Of a stretch of DNA of 64,000 bases, positions 25,074 to 34,436 are shown piece after piece (within the stretch, counting starts at the first letter, position 1; each line of letters begins with the position of its first letter). The stretch spans positions 1,178,001 through 1,242,000 of the forward strand of contig CAWBTU010000006.1 of assembly GCA_963791805.1 (NCBI GenBank), written 5' to 3'. A program made the translations under genes and the position numbers. A model generated the notes under the pieces. The model saw nothing but the letters and a program-made list of their open reading frames with translations. It searched no databases and was not told the origin of the DNA. This DNA is from JACMJL01 sp963791805. GTDB taxonomy: Bacteria > Bacillota > Clostridia > Clostridiales > Clostridiaceae.

Positions 25074-26900
25074 ATGAGCTTATATGAAGAAAATTTGAAA
25101 TTTATTAAAGATAATATTCCAATATTATATGAAATAATTCTTAATGAGAAGCCCATATTTAGTGTTTCTTTAGAACCTTTTGTAAACGAATCATTAAACT
25201 ACATTGCATCAAAAGATGATAAGACATGCTTTATTCATAGTGAATATGATAAATATGAAGAAATGGAACAAATGTTTAAAAAAGTAGATAGAGGAGCAAC
25301 AACCATTATAATTTTTGGAATTGGATGTGGGTATGCATTTAGCTATATTAAGGATAATTTTAAAAGTGTTAAAAATATTATAATAATAGAGCCTTCTTTA
25401 GATATATTTAAAATACTTTTGGGTAATTTAAATATATATGATGAAATAAAGCATTACAAAAACATATCATTTATTGTTAATAAGGATATATTTACTGCTA
25501 ATGCTTTTTTATTTGAACTTATATCACATAACGTTACAGATTTAATAAGTGTTGCCTACAATGTTTCATACAGAACTCTCTTTGAAGGGTATTTTGAACA
25601 AATAAATGATACATTGACCGATTTAATAAGTAAAACAAAATTCAATTTTGCCACGGCATATTATTTTAGAGAACAATGGACGCATAATACTATAATGAGC
25701 ATAACAAAAGAATGTATTTTGGCAGATAAATTGTTTAATAAATTTGATGGTAAATCTGCAATTATAGTTGCTGCAGGACCTTCTTTAGAAAAGAATATTC
25801 ATTTACTTGAATTAGCAAAAGATAAAGCTTTAATTGTTGCCGTTGGAACTGCCTCAAAAATATTGGAAAGCTATAATATTAAACCCCATCTTAGGTTTGC
25901 CATGGATAGTCAAGAACTGGAAAAACGTATTTTTGAGAATATCACAAATGATAAGTCTATTTTAGTTTATTCTGATAGAGTATATCACCAGGTAGTTCCT
26001 TTATTTAATAGGCGTATAAAGTTAGTTTTGGATGTAGATACTATTAGTAGATACATATATTTTAGAGCAGGAATAGATTTTAAACTCACAAAAAGTGGAT
26101 TTTCTATTGCAAATACGGCTCTTGACACATTAATCAATTTAGGATTTAAAAATATTATTTTTATGGGTCAGGATCTATGCTATACAAAAGAGAAGTTATA
26201 TGCTAATGGGTCATGGTTAGAAGAAGATAAGCTTGATATTAATGACGGTGGACGAAAGTATAAAAAAGTTAAAGATATAAATGGATATGATGTATATACA
26301 GAAAATGGATTTCTAGGTATGAAGTCTATATTTGAAAATTTTATTTTGCTAAATCAAAATATTAATTATATAAATGCAACTGAAGGTGGAATCGGTGTTA
26401 ATGGAACCAAGATAAAAACTTTCCAAAATGTTTTAGAGGAAGATTTAACTAGCAATTATGATTTTGAAGCTTTCTTTGATGAGCTCTTTGAAGGAAATAA
26501 AGAAGACACTGATTCAAAAAAAATATACAATACAATTCTTGAATTAGAAGATGAAATTGATAAAATGATAAAAATTAATGATACAAGAATAAAAAGACTA
26601 AATAAACTTGAGAAAAATATTGAAAAAGGGTTAGGAATAAATAGAATTGAGCAAGAAATTATATACTTAAATAAGTATGAGAATGAGCTTAGAGGCATAG
26701 ATTCCTATGAACATTGTATTAAAAAGAATATGGATGATGCGTACAAAGTAATAATGATAAAAAACAAATATGATGGTGAAGATAAAATGGAAGATTTATT
26801 GCATGTAAAAAGCACACTAGAACAGGTTAGTTGTGAATTGAAATTGTACTTGTACTATTTTAAATCTTGTATAGGAGAAATGAAAGATAGCATTAATTAA
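25074..26900 (+). CDS. maf: Motility-associated (Maf/DUF115) flagellin glycosyltransferase
   Basis: 608 residues of the motility accessory factor family, which transfers nonulosonic acids (pseudaminic or legionaminic acid) from CMP-sugars onto Ser/Thr of flagellin in the cytoplasm. The central MptE-like DUF115 domain shows AIIVAAGPSLEKNIHLLE near residue 230 and IFMGQDLCYTKEKLYANGS near 362. The N-terminal domain has a GIGCGYAFSYI Rossmann-like loop and the C-terminus (about 480-600) is a helical bundle. ATG 25074 has AGAGGTGG 8 bases upstream; GTG 25062 lies inside that site. It heads the sugar-synthesis genes. Confidence 0.88.
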   Translation: MSLYEENLKFIKDNIPILYEIILNEKPIFSVSLEPFVNESLNYIASKDDKTCFIHSEYDKYEEMEQMFKKVDRGATTIIIFGIGCGYAFSYIKDNFKSVKNIIIIEPSLDIFKILLGNLNIYDEIKHYKNISFIVNKDIFTANAFLFELISHNVTDLISVAYNVSYRTLFEGYFEQINDTLTDLISKTKFNFATAYYFREQWTHNTIMSITKECILADKLFNKFDGKSAIIVAAGPSLEKNIHLLELAKDKALIVAVGTASKILESYNIKPHLRFAMDSQELEKRIFENITNDKSILVYSDRVYHQVVPLFNRRIKLVLDVDTISRYIYFRAGIDFKLTKSGFSIANTALDTLINLGFKNIIFMGQDLCYTKEKLYANGSWLEEDKLDINDGGRKYKKVKDINGYDVYTENGFLGMKSIFENFILLNQNINYINATEGGIGVNGTKIKTFQNVLEEDLTSNYDFEAFFDELFEGNKEDTDSKKIYNTILELEDEIDKMIKINDTRIKRLNKLEKNIEKGLGINRIEQEIIYLNKYENELRGIDSYEHCIKKNMDDAYKVIMIKNKYDGEDKMEDLLHVKSTLEQVSCELKLYLYYFKSCIGEMKDSIN

Positions 26901-26925
26901 TGAATTCAGTATTGAAGGTGATTGT

Positions 26926-27765
26926 GTGAAAATAGGTATTATTATTCAAGCAAGAGTTGGATCAACAAGGCTCTATAATAAAATAATGAAATGTCTTCCA
27001 TATGATTCACAGATAACAGTTTTAGAACAGGACATAAGAAGAATTAAAAAGTCAAAATATATAGAGGATATTATTATAGCAACAACAGAAAAAATTGAAG
27101 ATGATAAAGTGATAAAAATAGCTGAAAAAGAAAATGTAAAGTATTTTCGAGGCTCAGAAAATGATGTTTTAGCAAGATACTATTTTGCTGCTAAGCATCA
27201 TGATATTGATGTAATTGTAAGAGTAACAAGTGATTGCCCATGCATAGATGCTGAAATAATTGATATGGTAATAGAAGAGTATTTGAAAGACAAAACCTAT
27301 GATTTTGTAGCTAACGTTTTAGAAAGAACATTTCCTATTGGGCTGGATGTAGAGGTTATAGCACTTTCTGCATTGGAGACAGCGTATAATGAAGCAAAAA
27401 AGGATTATCAAAGAGAGCATGTTTCAGATTATATATACGAAAATCCAGATAAGTTTAAATTAAAAAATATTGTTGCACCTGCCAAATATAATAAACCTGA
27501 ACTCAGAATAACACTGGACACAAAAGAAGATTATATGCTTTTGTGCGCTGTGTATGATTATTTATATTATAAAAATAATAGCTTTTCATCAGAAGAAGTA
27601 GTTAAATTGTTTTCTGAAAAACCATGGTTTGCTTGTATAAATAATAATTCAATTCAGAAAAAGGATAATTATGAATTAGAAGAAGAGATAAATGATGCAG
27701 GCAAACTTTTACAACTTCATGGTATGACAAGGGCAAAAGATATGCTAATTAAAAATTACCAGTAA
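26926..27765 (+). CDS. SpsF-type cytidylyltransferase (CMP-nonulosonate synthetase-like)
   Basis: 279 residues. Signature IIIQARVGSTRLYNKIMK at residues 4-21 (nucleotide binding) and RVTSDCPCIDAEIIDMV near 98 match the CTP_transf_3/SpsF family, related to acylneuraminate cytidylyltransferases. It probably activates the nonulosonic acid with CTP for Maf. GTG start, 25 bases after maf, 15 bases before the synthase gene. Substrate inferred from context. Confidence 0.85.
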   Translation: MKIGIIIQARVGSTRLYNKIMKCLPYDSQITVLEQDIRRIKKSKYIEDIIIATTEKIEDDKVIKIAEKENVKYFRGSENDVLARYYFAAKHHDIDVIVRVTSDCPCIDAEIIDMVIEEYLKDKTYDFVANVLERTFPIGLDVEVIALSALETAYNEAKKDYQREHVSDYIYENPDKFKLKNIVAPAKYNKPELRITLDTKEDYMLLCAVYDYLYYKNNSFSSEEVVKLFSEKPWFACINNNSIQKKDNYELEEEINDAGKLLQLHGMTRAKDMLIKNYQ

Positions 27766-27780
27766 GGGGATTACCTTTAA

Positions 27781-28839
27781 ATGAATAAGATTAAAGTAGC
27801 AGAAAATAAATATATTGGTGAAAATGAACCATGTTTTATAATAGCGGAAGCTGGCATAAATCATAATGGAGATATGATTTATGCAAAACAAATGATAGAT
27901 GCTGCTAAGATTTGTGGTGTAGATGCCATTAAGTTTCAGACTTTTAAAGCTGATGAATTTATATCTAACAGAACTGAAACTTTTACTTATAAATCACAGG
28001 GAAAAGAAATAGTTGAATCTATGTATGAAATGTTTAAAAGGTATGAATTTACACAGAAAGAATGGGTTGAAATTTCTGAATATTGCAAAGAGAAAGATTT
28101 AATTTTTTTTTCAACACCACAAAATCCATCGGATTTGGACTTCTTAATGAGTATTGTAGATTTGCCAATTATAAAAGTTGGATCTGACGATTTAACTAAT
28201 GTTGACCTTATGAGTTATTACGCTTCAACTGGAAAGCCAATGATTATATCTGCTGGTATGGCATACATTTCTGAGATAGAGGATGCAGTAGAAGCTATCA
28301 GAAAAGAAAAAAACAATGATTTGGTTATTTTACATTGTGTTTCTTCATATCCTTCAGAGGCTGAAGAAGTTAATTTGTTAAAAATAAAAACAATTAAAGA
28401 AGCTTTTGGGGTTTATGTAGGATTTTCAGATCATACAATAGGTACCACAGCTGCAATAGGAGCAGTAATTTTAGGTGCTAAAGTAATTGAGAAGCATTTT
28501 ACTTTGGATAAAAACATGCCAGGGCCAGATCATTGGTTTTCAGCAAGTATTGATGATATTTCAGAACTAGTTCAGGCTGTTAGGTATATTGAAAAAGCTA
28601 TTGGTAATTCTCAAATTAAGCCTACAATAAAAGAAATGAAGATGAGAGAAATTGCAAGAAGAAGTATTGTGGCAAAGAATGATTTAAATGTGGGTGATGT
28701 TATTCTAAGAAATGATATTGAATATAAAAGACCAGGAAATGGATTACCACCTAAATTTGCACAATATGTAATTGGAAAGCAAGTTACTAAGCCTATAAAA
28801 AGTCAAGACATAATCACATTTGAAAATATTTTAGGATAA
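27781..28839 (+). CDS. N-acetylneuraminate/pseudaminate synthase family protein (NeuB/PseI type)
   Basis: 352 residues. It condenses phosphoenolpyruvate with a 6-carbon amino sugar to make a 9-carbon nonulosonic acid. The TIM-barrel NeuB domain (about 1-285) shows CFIIAEAGINHNGD, DAIKFQTFKADEF, STPQNPSDLDFL and EKHFTLDKNMPGPDHWFSA; the C-terminal SAF (antifreeze-like) domain is about 290-352. With a PseG-like hydrolase and a PseB-like dehydratase nearby, pseudaminic acid is the likely product. The start sits 15 bases after the cytidylyltransferase gene. Confidence 0.92.
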   Translation: MNKIKVAENKYIGENEPCFIIAEAGINHNGDMIYAKQMIDAAKICGVDAIKFQTFKADEFISNRTETFTYKSQGKEIVESMYEMFKRYEFTQKEWVEISEYCKEKDLIFFSTPQNPSDLDFLMSIVDLPIIKVGSDDLTNVDLMSYYASTGKPMIISAGMAYISEIEDAVEAIRKEKNNDLVILHCVSSYPSEAEEVNLLKIKTIKEAFGVYVGFSDHTIGTTAAIGAVILGAKVIEKHFTLDKNMPGPDHWFSASIDDISELVQAVRYIEKAIGNSQIKPTIKEMKMREIARRSIVAKNDLNVGDVILRNDIEYKRPGNGLPPKFAQYVIGKQVTKPIKSQDIITFENILG

Positions 28840-28879
28840 GAGGGCGATTCCTATAGATAGAGTTAAAATCCAAGAACTA

Positions 28880-29344
28880 TTGGTACAACTAGGAAATGAT
28901 ACCGAATTAAAAAAAGATTTTAAACATTTATTAACAGATGCTCTAGATTTGAGAGAAAATCAATATCATCCTTTAGTTTTTATTAATGGTGAACCTAAAC
29001 TGGGTAAGAATATTAATATTGGTTTTTTTTCTGAAATAAATGCCAGAAAAGGTGAAGTCATTATAGGAGATAATTGTGATATTGCATCTTTTGTTGCCAT
29101 TAATGTTGCTGATTCACATAAAATGTGTATTGGATTAAGTAAAGATATTGAGAGAGGAAAAATAATATTAGAAAACAATGTGTTTGTTGGCTCGCACTCG
29201 TTTATTGGTGGGAATGTTAAAATAGGTCACAATTCTGTTATAGCAGCAGGTACTATATTAATCAATTGCGGGGAAATACCTCCGTACTCTTTGATAAAAG
29301 GTAATCCAGCCCAAATATTTGTGAACCATTATTTAAAAAAATAA
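28880..29344 (+). CDS. Left-handed beta-helix (hexapeptide) acetyltransferase
   Basis: 154 residues from TTG 28880. Hexapeptide repeats (KNINIGFFSEINARKGEVIIGDNC, VFVGSHSFIGGNVKIGHNSVIAAGT) mark a trimeric O- or N-acetyltransferase, probably modifying the nonulosonate or its precursor. The TTG has no ribosome binding site. The frame stays open upstream to the neuB stop and would add IPIDRVKIQELL; AGAGGG at 28839 would serve a start at ATT 28847 or ATA 28853. The true start may therefore be non-standard. Confidence 0.8.
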   Translation: MVQLGNDTELKKDFKHLLTDALDLRENQYHPLVFINGEPKLGKNINIGFFSEINARKGEVIIGDNCDIASFVAINVADSHKMCIGLSKDIERGKIILENNVFVGSHSFIGGNVKIGHNSVIAAGTILINCGEIPPYSLIKGNPAQIFVNHYLKK

Positions 29345-29391
29345 TTATGGAATAGGATGGATTTTTTAGCACAAATGAAAGAAGGAATAAT

Positions 29392-30105
29392 ATGATTCTC
29401 TCAGCTCATCAACCGGCATATTTGCCATGGTTAGGTTATTTTCACAAGATAGCCATAAGTGATATTTTTGTTGTTTTAGATGACGTTCAATTTGAAAAAA
29501 ATAGTTTTATAAATAGGAATAAAATAAAAACAGCTAATGGAACTAGTTGGTTGACTGTGCCGATTTTAATGACTGATCATATTAATAAAACCACTAAAGA
29601 GATGGAAATAGATAATAAGTCAAATTGGAAGGAAAAACACTGGAAAAGTATATATTTAAATTATAAGAAAGCTCCTTATTTTCATTTGTATTCTGATTTT
29701 TTTCAGGATATTTATAAAAAGGAATGGAATTATCTAATTGATTTAACTGAATATATGACTAAGTTTTTTTTGAAAGAACTAGGAATAAAAACAAATATAT
29801 ATAGACAAAGTGAAATTAAAACCAAACAAAGAAAACAGGAACTTATAATTGAATTATGTTCTAAATTAAATTCCGATACTTTTATTTTTGGAGAACTTGG
29901 GAATAACTATGTAGATGAGTATTATTTTAAAGAAAAAAGTATAAGAGTATATTTTCAATCCTATAAGCATCCTACTTATAATCAGCTTTGGGGTGAATTT
30001 ATTTCAAATTTATCAATTATTGATTTGTTATTTAACAATAGTAAAGATAAGGTTTTGGATATAATTATGAGTGATAATATAAGTAAAAATGTTTTATATT
30101 ATTAA
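29392..30105 (+). CDS. WbqC-like family protein
   Basis: 237 residues. The N-terminus LSAHQPAYLPWLGYFHKIAISDIFVVLDDVQFEKNSFINRNKI is the WbqC signature (PF08889-type family), found in O-antigen and nonulosonate clusters; biochemical function is not established, though an amide/ester-forming role on sugars has been suggested. Aromatic-rich C-terminus (VYFQSYKHPTYNQLW). AAGGAATAAT precedes the ATG. Its 3' end slightly precedes the next methyltransferase (16-base gap). Confidence 0.85.
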   Translation: MILSAHQPAYLPWLGYFHKIAISDIFVVLDDVQFEKNSFINRNKIKTANGTSWLTVPILMTDHINKTTKEMEIDNKSNWKEKHWKSIYLNYKKAPYFHLYSDFFQDIYKKEWNYLIDLTEYMTKFFLKELGIKTNIYRQSEIKTKQRKQELIIELCSKLNSDTFIFGELGNNYVDEYYFKEKSIRVYFQSYKHPTYNQLWGEFISNLSIIDLLFNNSKDKVLDIIMSDNISKNVLYY

Positions 30106-30121
30106 AGGCAGGTGTAAGACA

Positions 30122-30817
30122 ATGATTCAGACAACTGATAAAACCTGGGAAGAAATATATACTGAAGGAAGAGAACTAAATAGGTATCCTTATGACTCTG
30201 TAGTAACATTTGTATTTAGAAATTATCCCCCCAATATTGAAAAAAAATATATAAAAATACTTGAAGTAGGTTGCGGAGCAGGAAATAATCTTTGGTTTGC
30301 AGCAAAAGAAGGATTTGACGTAACGGGCATAGATTTTAGTAAAAGCGCTATAGATTATGTAAAAAAAAGATTTAAAGATGAAGGGCTAAATGGAAATTTC
30401 ATCGTACATGACTTCCGTAGTCTACCATTTCAGGATGAAGAATTTGACTTAATTATTGATCGAGCAGCACTTACGTATATTAATTTTACTGAGTGTAAAA
30501 AAGCAATAAATGAAATTAGCAGAGTATTAAAAAATCATGGAAAGTTCTATTTTAACCCTTTTAGTGATAGTCACAGTAGTTGCGCTTCAGGGAGGTATAA
30601 ATCAGATGGAATAACAACAGATATTAAAGTAGGAATTTGTAATGGTGGAGACGTGTGTTTTTATGGAAAAAGAGACATTTATGATTTATTTAAAGATAAT
30701 TGGAAGCTGGAAAGCATTCAACATAGTGAAGTAATAGAGCAAATAAATCCTAGTTATTTTGAATATGCAGAATGGAAAGTTATTGCAAAAAAAGTAGGGG
30801 ATAATTATGAAAAATAA
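30122..30817 (+). CDS. Class I SAM-dependent methyltransferase
   Basis: 231 residues. SAM motif I is ILEVGCGAGNNLWFAAKEGFDVTGIDFS near residues 45-72, then FIVHDFRSLPFQDEEFDLIIDRA and a post-motif region typical of small-molecule methylases. ATG 30122 is chosen because AGGTG lies about 10 bases upstream; ATG 30089 would start within the wbqC-like gene. Context suggests O- or N-methylation of the flagellin sugar. It overlaps the downstream deacetylase by 11 bases. Confidence 0.85.
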   Translation: MIQTTDKTWEEIYTEGRELNRYPYDSVVTFVFRNYPPNIEKKYIKILEVGCGAGNNLWFAAKEGFDVTGIDFSKSAIDYVKKRFKDEGLNGNFIVHDFRSLPFQDEEFDLIIDRAALTYINFTECKKAINEISRVLKNHGKFYFNPFSDSHSSCASGRYKSDGITTDIKVGICNGGDVCFYGKRDIYDLFKDNWKLESIQHSEVIEQINPSYFEYAEWKVIAKKVGDNYEK

Positions 30818-31490
30818 AATTTTAGTAATTGCAGCTCATCCTGATGATGAAATTATTGGAATAGGTGGTACTGTGGCAAAACATATTAACTCAGGTGATG
30901 AATGTTTTGCAATTATTTTAGGTGAAGGTATGACATCAAGATATGACAGTAGAAAACAAGCTGAAGATAAAAAAGTACAAGAACTTCATAAGGATGTTTT
31001 CGAAGCTTCCAAAATTGTTGGATATAATAATACCTTTCTGGAGAATCTACCAGATAATAGATTTGATTCAGTAGATTTGTTGGATATTATTAAAATAATA
31101 GAAATGTATATAGATAAAATTGGACCCAATATAATATATACCCATCATTATGGTGACTTAAATGTAGATCACAGAAGAACTTATGAAGCAGTTTTAACAG
31201 CAACAAGACCATTACAAAATCAATATGTTAAAGAGGTATATTGCTTTGAAACAGTTTCTTCTACTGAATGGAATTTTGAATATACAACTGAATTTAAACC
31301 AAATTATTTTGTAGATGTTACACAGACACTAGATACAAAACTTAAAGCAATGTATTGCTATAAAAGTGAAATTAGAAGTTTTCCACATCCTAGATCAATT
31401 GAAAACCTTGAACTTAATGCGAAAAAGTGGGGTAGTGTTGTAGGAATGAAATATGCAGAAGCATTTGAAGTAGTAAGAATTATTAAATGA
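30807..31490 (+). CDS. PIG-L family (LmbE-like) deacetylase
   Basis: 227 residues. Zn-dependent N-deacetylase fold with the metal motif AAHPDDEIIGIGGT (residues 8-21; His/Asp/Asp) and the second motif HHYGDLNVDHR near 114. Family members remove acetyl from GlcNAc-type sugars. In this operon it probably deacetylates an amino-sugar intermediate so that another acyl group can be added. Starts within the end of the preceding methyltransferase gene (GGGGAT upstream), so it is coupled. Confidence 0.88.
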   Translation: MKNKILVIAAHPDDEIIGIGGTVAKHINSGDECFAIILGEGMTSRYDSRKQAEDKKVQELHKDVFEASKIVGYNNTFLENLPDNRFDSVDLLDIIKIIEMYIDKIGPNIIYTHHYGDLNVDHRRTYEAVLTATRPLQNQYVKEVYCFETVSSTEWNFEYTTEFKPNYFVDVTQTLDTKLKAMYCYKSEIRSFPHPRSIENLELNAKKWGSVVGMKYAEAFEVVRIIK

Positions 31491-31516
31491 CTTTGAATGA
31501 AGGGAAGTTGTAATAA

Positions 31517-32155
31517 ATGAATAAAAATATGCAAGAAAGCTTTTGGAGCGGTGAGTTTGGAGAAGAGTATACAGAAAGAAATATATGTTCACCAGAAGAG
31601 TTAGATAAAGAGAATGTTGAGATATACGGTATAAGTCGTATGGAAATGAATAAAGCTTTTTTAAGTGAATATGGGCTAGAAAATAAAAAAATATTAGAAG
31701 TAGGATGTAATGTAGGAAATCAGTTAAGAGCTCTTCAAAAAATGGGATACAATAATTTGTATGGTATAGAATTGCAACCTTATGCTGTCCAAAGAGCTAA
31801 AGATTTAACAAAGGGAATTAATATAATACAAGGCTCTGGATATAATATACCCTTTCAAGATGAGTATTTTGACATGGTTTTTACTAGTGGAGTATTAATT
31901 CATATAGCTCCTGATAATTTACATAGAATCATGAAAGAAATTGTTAGATGTAGTAAAAGGTTTGTTTGGGGATTTGAGTATTACTCAGAACATATTGTTG
32001 AAGTCAGTTATAGAGGTAATTCCGATGTTTTATGGAAAGGGGATTATGCTAAAGAATATATTAAGAACTATCCTCAGCTTAAGTTGATAAAGCAGAAGCA
32101 ATATAAATATATTGGAAATGATAATATTGATGAGATGTTTCTTTTGAGTAAATAG
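31517..32155 (+). CDS. Pseudaminic acid biosynthesis-associated methylase
   Basis: 212 residues. FWSGEFGEEYTERNICS at residues 8-24 is the hallmark of the methylase family found with pseudaminic acid genes; SAM motif I is ILEVGCNVGNQLRALQKMGYNNLYGIELQ (about 57-85). It is a second methyltransferase of the island, distinct from the one at 30122. AAGGGAAG precedes the ATG. A decayed open frame begins straight after its stop codon. Confidence 0.87.
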   Translation: MNKNMQESFWSGEFGEEYTERNICSPEELDKENVEIYGISRMEMNKAFLSEYGLENKKILEVGCNVGNQLRALQKMGYNNLYGIELQPYAVQRAKDLTKGINIIQGSGYNIPFQDEYFDMVFTSGVLIHIAPDNLHRIMKEIVRCSKRFVWGFEYYSEHIVEVSYRGNSDVLWKGDYAKEYIKNYPQLKLIKQKQYKYIGNDNIDEMFLLSK

Positions 32156-32289
32156 TTAAAGGTATATGAAACTGTATTAACATCTGTAGAAATTCAACCT
32201 AAAAAGAACGCATTGTAGCTATAGAATATTTGAAACGTTTGAAGAAGCTAGGAAAACAGAACACTATTAAAAAAGAAAGTTTGGGGTAA
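32156..32289 (+). pseudogene. Gene remnant, C-terminal fragment of an unidentified protein
   Basis: Right after the methylase stop the same frame reads on as VYETVLTSVEIQPK; at an A5 run (32201-32205) a one-base shift joins it to KERIVAIEYLKRLKKLGKQ and a stop at 32287-32289, 3 bases before pseG. The joined 44 codons look like a natural basic C-terminus ending at an operon junction, but no start codon is present. I do not recognise the family. It may be what is left of a lost sugar-biosynthesis gene. Confidence 0.4.
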
Positions 32290-32292
32290 TAG

Positions 32293-33294
32293 ATGAAAAT
32301 AGCAATTCGTGCGGATGGCGGAGCTAACATTGGAATGGGGCATGTTATAAGGACTATTGCCTTAGCCAAAGAAATCGCCAAGTCTAGTGATGTTTTTTAT
32401 ATATGTAAAGTTAATAATTGCATAAGTAATGAATATAGCGTTGGAATTGATAAAATAAGAGCAGAGGGGTTTCATGTTATAACTATATCAGAACATAACT
32501 TAATAAATGAAATAATAAGCATTGAAGCAGATTGTTTGATAACTGATAGTTACGACGTTGATGAAAACTATTTTAATAAAACTGCTGAATATTTTAAATA
32601 CACTGGGTATATTGATGATTTGTGTCTTCATGATTATAATGTAAACTTTATTATAAACCAAAATATCAATGCACTGGATTTAGACTATAACTATAACACT
32701 ACTTGTAAATTTTTTTTAGGTTCAAAATATATTATGCTTAGGGATGAATTTAGAAATACAAAACCTAAACATATTAGTGAAAAGGTGGAAGACATTATGA
32801 TAACCGCGGGAGGAGCAGATTCTTTATGCTTTACACAAACCATTTTAAATTGTGTAAAGGAAACAGATTACAACTTTCATGTAGCTATTGGCTCCTCTTT
32901 TGAAAAGGAATATATTCAAAAAATTTTAAGTCATGAAAGTGATAATGTTCATTTCTACTTTAATGCTAATATGTATGAACTAATGAATAGGTGTGATTTA
33001 GCTATTTCTGCAGCTGGAAGTACTCTTTATGAACTAGCAGCTTGTGGTACCCCCACTTTAGGAATTGTTTTAGCAGACAATCAACTAGGTATTGCGGAAA
33101 AAATGCATGAAATGGGGATAATTAATTATTTAGGGTGGTACCATAGAATTGATAATAAAAGGTTAATTAATAAAATAGATGAATTGTCTAAGAATATAGA
33201 AGCTAGAAGAGAAATATCCCTTAAAGCTCAAAAACTAATAGATGGGAAAGGTGTAGAAGAAATAGCAAAATACATTAATTCATTAGGTAATTAA
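32293..33294 (+). CDS. pseG: PseG-like UDP-2,4-diacetamido-2,4,6-trideoxy-L-altropyranose hydrolase
   Basis: 333 residues. Removes UDP from the 2,4-diacetamido-trideoxy sugar before the NeuB-type condensation. N-terminal IRADGGANIGMGHVIRTIALA (residues 5-25, GxGH motif) and C-terminal LAISAAGSTLYELAACGTPTLGIVLADNQ (about 236-264) are the PseG/GT-B-like signatures. Presence of PseG rather than a NeuC-type hydrolysing epimerase is the best sequence argument that the island makes pseudaminic acid and not legionaminic acid. Confidence 0.87.
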   Translation: MKIAIRADGGANIGMGHVIRTIALAKEIAKSSDVFYICKVNNCISNEYSVGIDKIRAEGFHVITISEHNLINEIISIEADCLITDSYDVDENYFNKTAEYFKYTGYIDDLCLHDYNVNFIINQNINALDLDYNYNTTCKFFLGSKYIMLRDEFRNTKPKHISEKVEDIMITAGGADSLCFTQTILNCVKETDYNFHVAIGSSFEKEYIQKILSHESDNVHFYFNANMYELMNRCDLAISAAGSTLYELAACGTPTLGIVLADNQLGIAEKMHEMGIINYLGWYHRIDNKRLINKIDELSKNIEARREISLKAQKLIDGKGVEEIAKYINSLGN

Positions 33295-33371
33295 TGTTTT
33301 AGGATAATTTAAATGTTGTAATAAATAGTATATTCTAATAAAGAAATTACTAATACAAATGGAGGAATTTC

Positions 33372-34388
33372 ATGGGATACTATACAGGAAAAAAGGTTTT
33401 AATTATTGGAGGAACAGGAACTATTGGTTATGGTCTTGCAAAGGAAATTTTAAAACAAAATCCTGAAGTTATAAGAATATTTAGTAGAGACGAGTATAAA
33501 CAGTTTATCATGGAACATGATATGGAGAATCTTAAAAAAATAAGATTTTTAATTGGAGATGTAAGAGATTATGACAGAGTAGAGAGAGCAATGTATGATA
33601 TTGATATTGTGTTTAATTTAGCTGCTATGAAACATGTACCTTCATGTGAATATAATCCTGATGAAGCTATTAAAACAAATGTTATTGGAATGGAAAATGT
33701 AATTAAAGCAGCTAATCATTATGATGTAGAAAGTGTAGTTTTTACCAGTTCAGACAAAGCAATTAATCCTACCAATTCCTATGGGGCTACAAAACTTTTA
33801 GCAGAGAAACTTGTTCAAACAGCAAATTATAGTAAAGGAAACAGTAGAACAAAATTTGTTGCAGTTAGATTTGGAAATGTTATGGGATCAAGAGGTTCAG
33901 TTATTCCATTATTTAAGAGTCAAATTGAAACGCATAATAAAATTACTATAACAGATCCTAATATGACTAGATTCATGATGTCTCTGACACAAGCAGTTGA
34001 TCTTATTATGACAGCTTCTGAAATAGGTAAAGGAAGTGAGATATTTGTACTAAAAATGCCCGTGATAAAACTTAATGATTTAGCCGAAGTGATAATAGAA
34101 GAACATTGTTCTAAACTAAGTATCAATAAAGAAAATATAGAAATACAGAATATAGGTCTTAGAGCAGGGGAAAGAAGATTTGAAGAATTAATGACTAGGG
34201 AAGAGTCAGAATTTGCTTTTGATTTAGGTGATTTGTATGCTGTTTTGCCTACAAGCTTTTCTAACCACATTAGCGATTTTTACAGAAGTTTCCCTAGAAC
34301 TAACTTAGGAAGCTATAACTCTACAAATGCTCTTTATATTAGTAAGGAAGAAGTTAGAAGATTAATAAAAGTAGAAGGTTTAATTTAA
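33372..34388 (+). CDS. UDP-GlcNAc 4,6-dehydratase-like SDR (PseB/CapD-type)
   Basis: 338 residues. NAD(P)-binding GGTGTIGYGLAKEI at residues 12-25, NLAAMKHVPSCEYNPDEAIKTNV near 85 and the active-site strand FTSSDKAINPTNSYGATK (Tyr-x3-Lys) near 124 are those of the polysaccharide biosynthesis dehydratases that begin pseudaminate synthesis. First step: UDP-GlcNAc to a 4-keto-6-deoxy sugar. GGAGG precedes the ATG. A 77-base AT-rich gap before it may hold a promoter but no clear box was seen. Confidence 0.85.
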   Translation: MGYYTGKKVLIIGGTGTIGYGLAKEILKQNPEVIRIFSRDEYKQFIMEHDMENLKKIRFLIGDVRDYDRVERAMYDIDIVFNLAAMKHVPSCEYNPDEAIKTNVIGMENVIKAANHYDVESVVFTSSDKAINPTNSYGATKLLAEKLVQTANYSKGNSRTKFVAVRFGNVMGSRGSVIPLFKSQIETHNKITITDPNMTRFMMSLTQAVDLIMTASEIGKGSEIFVLKMPVIKLNDLAEVIIEEHCSKLSINKENIEIQNIGLRAGERRFEELMTREESEFAFDLGDLYAVLPTSFSNHISDFYRSFPRTNLGSYNSTNALYISKEEVRRLIKVEGLI

Positions 34389-34436
34389 GTTTTCTAATAA
34401 TATGGACCTTATTTTTTTATAAGTGGAGGTAGTGGA

